Shown here piece after piece: positions 7,627-14,264 of a stretch of 20,966 bases of DNA. The position numbers and the translations under genes are program-made. This DNA comes from Azoarcus sp. (GTDB lineage: Bacteria; Pseudomonadota; Gammaproteobacteria; Burkholderiales; Rhodocyclaceae), in NCBI GenBank assembly GCA_031285365.1, contig JAITWP010000290.1:1-20966 (forward strand), read 5' to 3'. The notes below the pieces were generated by a model. The model ran no database searches and was not told where the DNA came from. It worked only from the letters and a program-made list of their open reading frames with translations. Position 1 is the first letter of the stretch. Each line of letters starts with the position of its first letter.

Positions 7627-7906
7627 TGCCCCTCCGCTTACCCCTGAGTTCTTTGACCACGCCCGATTTAGAGTGGGGGGCAAGGAAGTTGGTCGCGAGC
7701 AATGGGCGGCGGCTGTTCGAGAAAAACTCGGCAAACAGCGCGTGTCGATCATGCTGGATACGGCAATCATTGAGTTTTTCAAGTCAAAGGCCGGAGAGCG
7801 TGGCTATCAGACCCTCATCAATCAGGCGCTTCACGATGTCATGAGGGGGGATCAAATGGAATCTATCCTGCGCCGCGTGATTCGTGAGGAACTTAGTCAT
7901 ACCTGA
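7577..7906 (+). CDS. brnA: BrnA-family antitoxin (ribbon-helix-helix)
   Basis: This is a 109-residue antitoxin. The N-terminal half (LTPEFFDHARFRVGGKEVGR) is the toxin-binding part. The C-terminal half has the ribbon-helix-helix motif KQRVSIMLDTAIIEFFKSK with the following helix GYQTLINQALHDVM, which matches the BrnA family ('...VSIRLDxDVVxxFK...GYQTRINxAL'). It should bind BrnT and repress the shared promoter. Start ATG 7577 lies inside the 3' end of brnT. A GAGG at 7564-7567 can serve as ribosome site. The frame is open further upstream, but those residues are a shadow of brnT. The stop (7904-7906) lies inside the 3' end of the convergent secreted-protein gene, a 14-base overlap. Confidence 0.88.
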   Translation: MKQITTTGQLDTSDRDDAPPLTPEFFDHARFRVGGKEVGREQWAAAVREKLGKQRVSIMLDTAIIEFFKSKAGERGYQTLINQALHDVMRGDQMESILRRVIREELSHT

Positions 7907-9557
7907 TTGCGGTACTGGGCTGGGATGCAGCGCCCGCCATCGCCCCCTGGCTCAGGTTATAAAAGCTTCCGCTTCCCGTTACAGTCAGTTTGGAAGCGCG
8001 AACCATGTAATACCTTGTGTTTCCGGGGTTTACGTGCGTCCAATGGGTTCCCTCTGTAATGACAAGCCGCGTATAAGGCCCGTCCGGATTTAGCGCACCG
8101 TAGACATAGTAATGAGTAACCTCCCTATCCCTGGAAGCGATCCATTTCAACCGTGTTCCGCCCGACACGCTGTTTGCCTGCAAATTTGTCGGCGGACGTA
8201 TCGGAAACATCCGCAAGGTCGGATCTCCCATCAGAGCAGTATGGATACCTCTTGAGACAACGCCTGGCGGCGAGTACGCTGAAAAATTGTTTTGCGTCAG
8301 TTGAGTGCTGTAGCCGATTGTTTCGCCCAGCGCCATATGGTGAAAAAACCAGTTCGGCCGCCCGGTCCACGCGCTGGTCAAACCATAGTCCGGCATGGCT
8401 AGAAACGCACGCATAAAATTATTGTGGGTATCCCAGTTCCCAAAAAAGCTGCCAAAAGTTTGGACAAAGATGATTCCATAGTTCTCGGAAGCAAGGCGGC
8501 TTGTCGTCAACATGCCACCGGCTGCGGCACAGGACGTATAACCGCCCCCTCCATTAATGTGTCCCCATGTATAGGTGTTCTGAGAAAGATACGTCTCCCA
8601 TGACCCATCATCGACCCGCGCATTGGGTCCCCACAGTACCGGGAAAAGCCTGTAACCGTTATAGGTGGCGGCACGATCGCCCCAATCACCAAACCCGTTG
8701 GAAACAAAAGCATCCTTCGTTGTTGTCATCCGACCTGTTCTGTATCGATGGTTTTTATTTAGGTACTGCCGCAAAAGTTCTGTCGCGCTCTTCTCGAAGG
8801 CATGCATCTTCTCAAGATCCACCCGCCCCACCTGTAATTGCACGATACCGGGGATCAGCGTGGGAGAGTTGTCACATATTCCGGTCACATTTCCATAGCA
8901 CACATCTGCCGGCCATGGACCCAGATGATCCCGGTGTCCATCCGGCGCAATATCCCCTGACCTGAAAACAGGAATGTTGCCCAATAAGAATACGGCTTTC
9001 ACATTGGCTGGATCCGCGTTGTACTCCACCTGAACCAGAGCCCGCGCCGACTGCGGTGTTGCGTCTCTTGACACGTCGTGGCGCAGGACAGTCCAGCCGT
9101 CGCCGATCAGGTCATTTCTGAGGGTTTCGAGTTCGACAATCAGTTCTGCCGCCTGTTCAGCCTCTACCAGCAGGATGACCTTGCCGCGAAATTCCACGGG
9201 CGGCACCTTTATCCCGGACCAGATATAACCCGTATAGTTTCCGCTTGAGATTCTGTATTCATATGTCTGGCCAACAACGACGTCCTTATCCACATAAGAA
9301 ACCGCACTACCGTTCAAAGTCGCAATCGCTGTTCCCCAGGATGTCGCATCCCTGTTTTTCCGGTAGACGGTATAACTCTCCACCGGCGTCGGCTTGGCTG
9401 GCCATTTCAGATGAATTCTTGCAGGCGATTCACTTACCCGCGCACTCAGCATGAGAACATGCTCATTGGGTTGCGCCCTCTGAGCAAACGATACCGGGCA
9501 TAGCATCATTACGCCCAGCAACATGACACCTGCCTTCAGCTTTAAGAGACGATTCAT
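7893..9557 (-). CDS. Secreted FN3-(C25 gingipain-like)-FN3 protein, probably without protease nucleophile
   Basis: This is a 554-residue protein with a signal peptide (residues 1-25, cleavage expected after CPVSFA). A fibronectin-III-like domain follows (about 43-118, with SYTVYRKN and TYEYRIS), then a caspase/gingipain-like core (about 124-452), then a second FN3-like domain (about 455-545). The core has an AVFLLGNIPV strand (188-197), VGRVDL (243-248), a His loop TYTWGHINGGGG with H333, LTTSRL, GIIFVQTFG (361-369) and a closing GDPTLRM (444-450). From memory of RgpB this order matches C25 peptidases. However, the position expected for the catalytic cysteine (about 33 residues after the His) reads QTFG. 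It may be a non-catalytic adhesin or binding protein. I chose start 9557 because it exposes the signal peptide; the frame extends upstream to 9749 without family-like sequence. The ribosome site is weak. Confidence 0.75.
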   Translation of the reverse strand: MNRLLKLKAGVMLLGVMMLCPVSFAQRAQPNEHVLMLSARVSESPARIHLKWPAKPTPVESYTVYRKNRDATSWGTAIATLNGSAVSYVDKDVVVGQTYEYRISSGNYTGYIWSGIKVPPVEFRGKVILLVEAEQAAELIVELETLRNDLIGDGWTVLRHDVSRDATPQSARALVQVEYNADPANVKAVFLLGNIPVFRSGDIAPDGHRDHLGPWPADVCYGNVTGICDNSPTLIPGIVQLQVGRVDLEKMHAFEKSATELLRQYLNKNHRYRTGRMTTTKDAFVSNGFGDWGDRAATYNGYRLFPVLWGPNARVDDGSWETYLSQNTYTWGHINGGGGYTSCAAAGGMLTTSRLASENYGIIFVQTFGSFFGNWDTHNNFMRAFLAMPDYGLTSAWTGRPNWFFHHMALGETIGYSTQLTQNNFSAYSPPGVVSRGIHTALMGDPTLRMFPIRPPTNLQANSVSGGTRLKWIASRDREVTHYYVYGALNPDGPYTRLVITEGTHWTHVNPGNTRYYMVRASKLTVTGSGSFYNLSQGAMAGAASQPSTAIRYD

Positions 9558-9582
9558 CCGGGAACTGTACACCAGAAACAAA

Positions 9583-9616
9583 AAAGGCTGAAAACCTGTC
9601 AAGGTTTTCAGCCTTT
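9583..9616 (-). terminator. Strong intrinsic terminator downstream of the kbp-like gene
   Basis: Fourteen-base perfect arms (9583-9596 and 9603-9616, core GGCTGAAAACC) surround a six-base loop. On the minus strand the stem is followed by six T residues and TGTTTC. It lies about 54 bases after the kbp-like stop and only 25 bases before the FN3-protein start. Confidence 0.9.
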
Positions 9617-9669
9617 CCTGCCTTCCTGAGAGGTGCATGGGGCTTGCGGCCCCGTCCCTCGTAGAGAGA

Positions 9670-10158
9670 TCAGCCCAGCGGCGGGATACGCAGCATCTGC
9701 CCGGGATAAATCTTGTCAGGATGGGTGAGCATCGGGCGGTTGGCTTCAAAAATCCGGTTGTACTCCTTGCCCTGACCCTTGCCGTAGAACTTTTCCGAAA
9801 TCGCCCACAGCGTATCGCCCTTCACGACGGTATGCCATTGAGCTTCAGGCGCAGCCTCCTTGACAGTCATGGCATCCTCGACTCTTTCGATGCCACTCGT
9901 GTTGCCGCAACAGAGCACGACTCTTTCGCGCGTTGCCTGATCGGCGGCCTCCCCTGAGACCTTGACGGTGCTCTGCGCCGTATCGACGACAACGCTGAGA
10001 TCGTTTACCTGTAACCCCATTTTATTGATGTAGTCGACGATGCCCTTGGCCGCCTCAAGATCGGCTGCCTGAGTGTCCGCTGGTGACGGCTGTGCCTGTG
10101 CTTTTTTGATGCCCAGTAATTTCTCGCCCGCGTCCTTGATGAAACTGAAGAATCCCAT
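9670..10158 (-). CDS. kbp: BON-LysM protein, Kbp/YgaU-like potassium-binding protein
   Basis: This is a 162-residue protein beginning MGFFSFIKDAGEKLLG, the conserved opening of Kbp (YgaU). A short linker follows, then a BON domain (about 40-105, with VDYINKMGLQVNDLSVVVD and a central VKVSGEA) and a C-terminal LysM domain (about 112-160, HTVVKGDTLWAISEKFYG...YPGQMLRIP). In E. coli this soluble protein binds K+ and changes conformation with potassium level; 149 residues is the usual length there, with a slightly longer linker here. I see no signal peptide, in keeping with the family. A cysteine pair (VVLCCG) sits in the BON domain. The ATG at 10158 has AAGGGGG four bases upstream (10163-10169). 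It is a single-gene unit with a strong terminator. Confidence 0.92.
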   Translation of the reverse strand: MGFFSFIKDAGEKLLGIKKAQAQPSPADTQAADLEAAKGIVDYINKMGLQVNDLSVVVDTAQSTVKVSGEAADQATRERVVLCCGNTSGIERVEDAMTVKEAAPEAQWHTVVKGDTLWAISEKFYGKGQGKEYNRIFEANRPMLTHPDKIYPGQMLRIPPLG

Positions 10159-10254
10159 GATGCCCCCTTGATGAAGTGACCAACACACGATCCAAAAGAT
10201 ACTGGACCGACCCTCAGGTATGGCGATAATTTCTTCACGCCCTACGAACTAGGT

Positions 10255-10281
10255 AGTATCACGTACACAAAGGCTTGTCCA
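10255..10281 (-). promoter_or_regulatory. Possible kbp promoter
   Basis: On the minus strand a TGGACA hexamer (10276-10281) is followed after 15 bases by GATACT (10255-10260), about 97 bases before the kbp start. Each differs from the sigma-70 consensus at one position, but the spacing is short. It is a weak prediction. Confidence 0.25.
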
Positions 10282-10336
10282 CACCAATCAAACTGTCACG
10301 AAGCGCGCATACCATCATCGTTGTGCGATTGGAGCG

Positions 10337-10366
10337 AACCCCTGGAGCATTGCAGTTACAGGGGTT
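10337..10366. repeat. Inverted repeat on the 3' side of tRNA-Leu
   Basis: AACCCCTG (10337-10344) and CAGGGGTT (10359-10366) are perfect arms around a 14-base loop, 35 bases beyond the tRNA 3' end. On the minus strand no T-run follows, so it is not a textbook terminator for the tRNA transcript. On the plus strand it is followed by TTAGG only. It may be a processing or termination stem. Confidence 0.45.
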
Positions 10367-10400
10367 TTAGGACGGAATGGAATAAGATTGTCCAAGCCTA

Positions 10401-10485
10401 TGGTGCCCAGGACGGGACTTGAACCCGTAAGCCTTGCGGCGGCAGATTTTAAGTCTGCTGTGTATACCAGTTTCACCACCCGGGC
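10401..10485 (-). tRNA. tRNA-Leu (anticodon UAA)
   Basis: The minus strand folds as an 85-nt leucine tRNA. The acceptor strands are GCCCGGG and CCTGGGC, with one G-U pair. The D-loop contains GGT and the anticodon stem-loop is CAGACTTAAAATCTG with anticodon TAA. A long class II variable arm (about 15 nt, GCCGCCGCAAGGCTTA region) follows, then the T arm with GGGTTCAAGTCCC. The 3' CCA is encoded at 10401-10403. The long variable arm and the A73 discriminator fit leucine. It decodes UUA and probably UUG codons. Confidence 0.97.
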
Positions 10486-10591
10486 AGGTGGCGGATTGTC
10501 GCATGAATGAATGTCTGCGCGCAGTACGCTTTCGAACCACGCTCCGGGCACGGATTTCCTGCTGCAATCAGAGAAATCTTCGGCTCCATGA

Positions 10592-10607
10592 ACACTCGGT
10601 CGAGTGT
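10592..10607. promoter_or_regulatory. Perfect 16-bp dyad upstream of the dnaJ-like gene
   Basis: ACACTCGGTCGAGTGT is a perfect dyad with 7-bp arms and a 2-bp centre, 39 bases before the GTG of the DnaJ-like gene. It runs into a -10-like TATATT (10607-10612). The position suits a repressor operator. It is not the CIRCE heat-shock element, whose arms and spacing differ. The regulator is unknown. Confidence 0.4.
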
Positions 10608-10646
10608 ATATTTCCCTGAAATCCACTGCTCCAAGAATGTAACGCC

Positions 10647-11654
10647 GTGAAAACAGCCGAAGCGCGAAAACTGCTCGGAGTTGGGCGCGATGCCACTCCC
10701 CATGCCATCAAAAAGGCTTTTCGCCATCTGGCGATGCTCTGGCATCCGGATCGCAACCCCGCGCCCGAAGCCCATGAGATGTTTGCCCGCCTCAGCGCCG
10801 CCTGCGATCTCCTGCTGGAACCGTTCGAGTCGGCTCGCACCGATGATGAAAGCGCCTCCCCGACAGGCAAGACAGAGTCTCATGGCGCGGATCGCAACCA
10901 GGATATCGAACTCGACATCGAGCAGCTTTGCCTTGGCGGCAAAGCCGAGGCCGTCCTCGAATCGGCCAGGGAATGCGTGGAATGTGAAGGTCAAGGCACT
11001 CAGGAACATGGACACAGCCAGCTTTGCACCCAATGCCAAGGCAGTGGTCGAGTACGACACGGTAAAAACCTGAATCACTGTGAAGATTGCGATGGACGCG
11101 GTTACTCCAAGCGTACCCGCTGCCTCAGTTGCCGCGGAAGTGGACGGCAGATCAGCCGCCGCGTCCTGACCGTGACCATTCCCCCAGGGGTACTGCCGGG
11201 CGATGAACTGCGTCTCAAGGGCGAAGGTTACGCGCCCCCTTCAGGCAAGGGCCGATCCGGAGATTTGCATCTGCGCATCCAGTTACGCCCTCACCCGCTC
11301 TATACCCTCGAAGACAGCGATATTCTGCTGGATCGCCCTGTCAGCGTCTTTATTCTGCTGGGTGGCGGAAATATCAGCGTGCCCTCACCCACTGGCCCGC
11401 GTGATCTCGACATCGAACCCGGATCGGCAACCTCGCGCGAACAGGACATTCCTGGCGCGGGCATTCCGGCCAGGGGCAAACGGGCAGCGGGCAAGCTGCG
11501 CGTGCGCCTTGTTCCTGTATTGCCTGTCACATCAACCCCAGAACTGATCAAACTTTATCGCACGCTTCAGACCAAAATCGGGCAGGCAGAAGCAGATGTT
11601 TTTCCGGAACTTTCGGCATGGGAGCAACGCTGGGTGCCTGGATCAAAGGTCTGA
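10647..11654 (+). CDS. Divergent DnaJ-like co-chaperone with zinc domain, no Gly/Phe linker
   Basis: This is a 335-residue protein. The J domain spans residues 3-62 with HPD at 33-35 (LAMLWHPDRNP), so it should stimulate an Hsp70 ATPase. A Ser/Thr/Asp/Glu-rich linker (63-86) replaces the usual Gly/Phe-rich region. Client-binding domain I begins with DIELDIEQLCLGG and is interrupted by four zinc motifs: C110/C113 (CVECEGQG), C127/C130 (CTQCQGSG), C145/C148 (CEDCDGRG) and C159/C162 (CLSCRGSG). The classic TIPPGV and KGEG elements follow, then a shortened C-terminal region. Canonical DnaJ is about 375 residues and lies beside dnaK and grpE; neither is here. It is more likely a specialised class A J-protein than the housekeeping DnaJ. 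The start is GTG 10647 with only a weak ribosome site. The 3' end overlaps the convergent gene by 12 bases. Confidence 0.88.
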   Translation: MKTAEARKLLGVGRDATPHAIKKAFRHLAMLWHPDRNPAPEAHEMFARLSAACDLLLEPFESARTDDESASPTGKTESHGADRNQDIELDIEQLCLGGKAEAVLESARECVECEGQGTQEHGHSQLCTQCQGSGRVRHGKNLNHCEDCDGRGYSKRTRCLSCRGSGRQISRRVLTVTIPPGVLPGDELRLKGEGYAPPSGKGRSGDLHLRIQLRPHPLYTLEDSDILLDRPVSVFILLGGGNISVPSPTGPRDLDIEPGSATSREQDIPGAGIPARGKRAAGKLRVRLVPVLPVTSTPELIKLYRTLQTKIGQAEADVFPELSAWEQRWVPGSKV

Positions 11655-12530
11655 GTCGTCTGTCAGTCGAGAAAATCCTTTTTCCGGTGAAATGCGCCAC
11701 CTGCCGGATTGAGCAATCTGCTGATATTCCCTGGAGAGTTCTTCCGAACCATTTTTCCATCCTTCATTATGTTTATACATCATGAAATGCAGATAGGGAA
11801 ATCCTCGATCTCCGTCTCGGTCATTGGTCAGGTGCCCTTCCCGCCAATACCAGTAATGCGGAAAATCAAAACTACCATCCGTCCAACGTACGTTGGTTCC
11901 TGGAAAACAATAAGCTTCCCGAAAACAGCTTTTGCGCCACAATGGATTAAACCAATTATAAAATTTGAATAGTGGTTTCGTGAAATTTCTGCGTTTTTGA
12001 AAAACTCGGGTGAATGCCTTCTCGTCCAGCATCTCATTTGGCCCACAGAATTTTTCTTGCCAATTCGGAATGCGTTGAAAAAGTTGATGCATGCGCGGCG
12101 TATTACGAAGCAAGGTCAAGTGGCCGGAAATTCGACGGATATGAGACGAAAAAAGATCGTAACGGGTTAGGTGTTCATGAGTAAACCATTCGCGCAACTG
12201 TCCATAAATCACGTCAATATCGCCAAACCCCCAAAAGTCATACCTGCGCAAATCATCAGCGTGAAGAAAACCATAAGCAGGTTTGATGTCACAAAGCTTG
12301 TATGGGTCAGCAGGAGAGAAATGTATATTAAGTTTCTGTGAAACAAAATCACAATAATCACTAAATGTAATGGTGTGCATATGCACATTACTCGGCAAAT
12401 TTTCTGGAGTTCCACAATCGCTGAAAAGCTTCCAGTCAATATCTGGATTTTTGCGACAGCTTTCCAGAAAAAATGGCATCCAAAGAGGCCATTTTCCAAA
12501 ATAAGGTATGATAATGCAAATGCTGAACAT
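11643..12530 (-). CDS. DUF6625-like putative glycosyltransferase
   Basis: This is a 295-residue soluble protein. It starts MFSICIIIPYFGKWPLWMPFF and contains SCRKNPDIDWKLFSDC, DPYKLCDIKPAYGFL and YDFWGFGDIDVIYGQLREW with a GT-A-style DID (residues 104-106). This motif order is that of the DUF6625 family, found in capsule and polysaccharide clusters and thought to be glycosyltransferases. It is the last gene of the glycan operon and probably adds a sugar or modification. ATG 12530 has an AGGA about nine bases upstream. Base composition is visibly lower in GC than its neighbours (24 G+C of 60 at 12361-12420), which suggests separate acquisition. The family name is recalled, not searched. The donor and acceptor are unknown. 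Confidence 0.7.
   Translation of the reverse strand: MFSICIIIPYFGKWPLWMPFFLESCRKNPDIDWKLFSDCGTPENLPSNVHMHTITFSDYCDFVSQKLNIHFSPADPYKLCDIKPAYGFLHADDLRRYDFWGFGDIDVIYGQLREWFTHEHLTRYDLFSSHIRRISGHLTLLRNTPRMHQLFQRIPNWQEKFCGPNEMLDEKAFTRVFQKRRNFTKPLFKFYNWFNPLWRKSCFREAYCFPGTNVRWTDGSFDFPHYWYWREGHLTNDRDGDRGFPYLHFMMYKHNEGWKNGSEELSREYQQIAQSGRWRISPEKGFSRLTDDSDL
11663..11720. repeat. Imperfect direct repeat, copy 1 (3' end of DUF6625-like gene)
   Basis: This 58-base stretch inside the 3' end of the DUF6625-like gene resembles 12552-12611 just upstream of that gene. The first nine bases (TCAGTCGAG) are identical and 23 of the last 34 match without gaps. Two bases of gap are needed between these blocks. Confidence 0.35.
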
Positions 12531-12551
12531 GAGATGAATTCCTATGATTTT

Positions 12552-12611
12552 TCAGTCGAGTAAAGAAAAACTTCTGGACGAAATACGCCAAACAGCAGAT
12601 TGAATAATCTG
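12552..12611 (-). pseudogene. Possible 3' remnant of a second DUF6625-type gene
   Basis: This is the second copy of the imperfect repeat, in the 134-base gap between the membrane transferase and the DUF6625-like gene. Read on the minus strand, one frame gives QIIQSAVWRIS followed shortly by a stop. The DUF6625-like C-terminus reads QIAQSGRWRIS, so 8 of 11 residues match in frame. This would fit the degraded end of a duplicated gene. The match is short and could be chance. A small dyad (CAGATT-N4-AATCTG, 12596-12611) lies at one end. Another frame of this gap is also open for about 40 codons after the transferase stop, without recognisable family sequence. Confidence 0.3.
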
Positions 12612-12664
12612 TCGCAGACACCACGATACCATCTCCGCAAATGAATAAAACTCAAGCAAGCGGT

Positions 12665-14182
12665 TCACGGTTCAATGGCAGCGGAGGCATCGCGGCGAAG
12701 CACTGTTACGGCATTACCCGAAGCACTCGTAAACTGTTTTTCCTCTATGAAACCAGAGGTCGTGATTTTTTGCCTTTCCAAAACATTGTGCTTCGAAAGC
12801 TCGAAGACGATATAACCGAAACGGCTGTCCGATACTGCTTCTTCGGCATTTTTTGGCTGCGACGGATCGTTGCGCCGCACCCGGAACACTGGGCCCGCGC
12901 AATAACGCACACGTGGGCTGTCTATGTAGATTTTCCCCACCAGTTCAGGATGAGCTGCGATCCATGCGCCAGCTTCGCGGAACTGTGTTTTCCTGGGCGA
13001 TGACGAGACGACATTTGCCAAGGCAGCCACTACGGCAATCAGCAAGAAAACATATTTCCAGCGAACATACCGTTCGAATATATCCTGTAGCCCGAGGGCG
13101 ATGAACGGCACCAGCAACAGATTCAGAAATATGACGTAACGGTTTGTGGTGAAAAAATGCCACATGACGAAAGCGATCAGGGTCAGTGCGTAGACGGCAA
13201 AGAAATACAGCGGAAGCCGCCATTCGGCAAATCGGTGACGGAGTCCTTTGCCCCAGAGAAACATCGCACATGGAATAAGGAGAATTCCATAGTTCATGAC
13301 GAATCTGTAGGGCACGATTGAAAGCAGCCCGAAGAAAAGAACCCTGCTTGCATCGTCGGTTGAATAAGGATTCAGAATAGTACTTCCGAATTCAGAAGCA
13401 GCCGCGTTGAATTTGGCGAACGAGGCAAGCGGATTTGCGGCCGACATATATTCGGCGATGCGTTCTCCGGCATCGATCTGCCCAACGCTCAGCAGGCCGA
13501 GCAACAACAGGGCAATTGCCGCAGGGAGGCAGAGGAGCGTAGCCATGCGCCATAGGCGTTGCTTCCAGGGAAACGGACTTCGGATCTGCCATAACGCCAA
13601 CGCAGCAAAAAAAATCGCCCCCTCGACCCGGAACAAACAGGCCATTGCCAGCAACAATTGAACAAGCAATCCTCTTCCATAGCCAGGGCGCTGTTGCCAG
13701 CGTAGCGCCGCCAGCAAGGACAGGAGGCAGAACAGCCACCAGCCGAATTCTCGGATGATTTCGTCTCTTTGGTCGTTGAACTTCGGAAGCACGAGGACTA
13801 CCAGGCAGGCGTACCAGACCGCCGAAGGGGACTGGACTTGAGTGATGCGCACCAGCGTGGCGCATACGCCCGCCATGAGCAATGCGTTCAGCGCATAAGC
13901 TGCCGTTTCCAGGCCAAGCGAAGTCACCTTTGAAACGATGGCAATGCACGCCGGAAGAAAAACCCAGTCGAAGTTGGCACGCGCCGCCGCCAGCCCATCT
14001 TCGAGAAAGATCGCCGCCGTATCGATATATAAAATACCGTCCCGATTGGGTATTTCCGCCCCGTAGATGGCGATGGCGGAAAGAAGCAGGCTGCCGATGA
14101 AAGCGCACCAGACCGGGCTGGAAGCCAAAACACGGAAGGCGGTATATTCCGAAAGGCGAATTGTTTCGATTTTTACTGTCAT
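12665..14182 (-). CDS. Polytopic membrane glycosyltransferase-like protein (GT-C type)
   Basis: This is a 505-residue protein with about ten or more hydrophobic segments. The first starts near residue 25 and is followed by an EIPNRDGILYIDTA loop whose acidic residue sits where GT-C enzymes place the catalytic Asp. A C-terminal soluble domain of about 100 residues follows (AHPELVGKIYIDSPRVRYC onward). This is the plan of ArnT/PMT-like (GT39/GT83) transferases, which use polyprenyl-phosphate sugars on the periplasmic side. The family is not certain, and an unrelated membrane polymerase is possible. Start ATG 14182 has no clear ribosome site. The frame is open upstream to 14737, but that part is a shadow of the GT4 gene. 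It lies 82 bases after the GT4 gene and is co-directional with it. Confidence 0.7.
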   Translation of the reverse strand: MTVKIETIRLSEYTAFRVLASSPVWCAFIGSLLLSAIAIYGAEIPNRDGILYIDTAAIFLEDGLAAARANFDWVFLPACIAIVSKVTSLGLETAAYALNALLMAGVCATLVRITQVQSPSAVWYACLVVLVLPKFNDQRDEIIREFGWWLFCLLSLLAALRWQQRPGYGRGLLVQLLLAMACLFRVEGAIFFAALALWQIRSPFPWKQRLWRMATLLCLPAAIALLLLGLLSVGQIDAGERIAEYMSAANPLASFAKFNAAASEFGSTILNPYSTDDASRVLFFGLLSIVPYRFVMNYGILLIPCAMFLWGKGLRHRFAEWRLPLYFFAVYALTLIAFVMWHFFTTNRYVIFLNLLLVPFIALGLQDIFERYVRWKYVFLLIAVVAALANVVSSSPRKTQFREAGAWIAAHPELVGKIYIDSPRVRYCAGPVFRVRRNDPSQPKNAEEAVSDSRFGYIVFELSKHNVLERQKITTSGFIEEKQFTSASGNAVTVLRRDASAAIEP

Positions 14183-14264
14183 GGCGAAATTTTCGAGGCA
14201 TATGCCAGTGACGCAAATGCAAATCTCTGACGTCCGCTGCTCATCAATGGTTGTTCGGGGTGGT

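Noticed and set aside
8529..8561. H333 and C343 as the catalytic dyad of a protease
   Set aside because: The 10-residue distance does not fit the roughly 33-residue spacing I recall for C25 peptidases, and C343 falls in the loop directly after the His. It was kept only as a question in the findings.
10592..10607. CIRCE (HrcA) operator before the dnaJ-like gene
   Set aside because: The dyad has 7-base arms with a 2-base centre. CIRCE has 9-base arms (TTAGCACTC) with a 9-base spacer.
12613..12664. A roughly 40-codon small protein after the membrane transferase stop
   Set aside because: It is an open stretch in the same frame but has no clear start or ribosome site and no family sequence. I treat the gap as intergenic.
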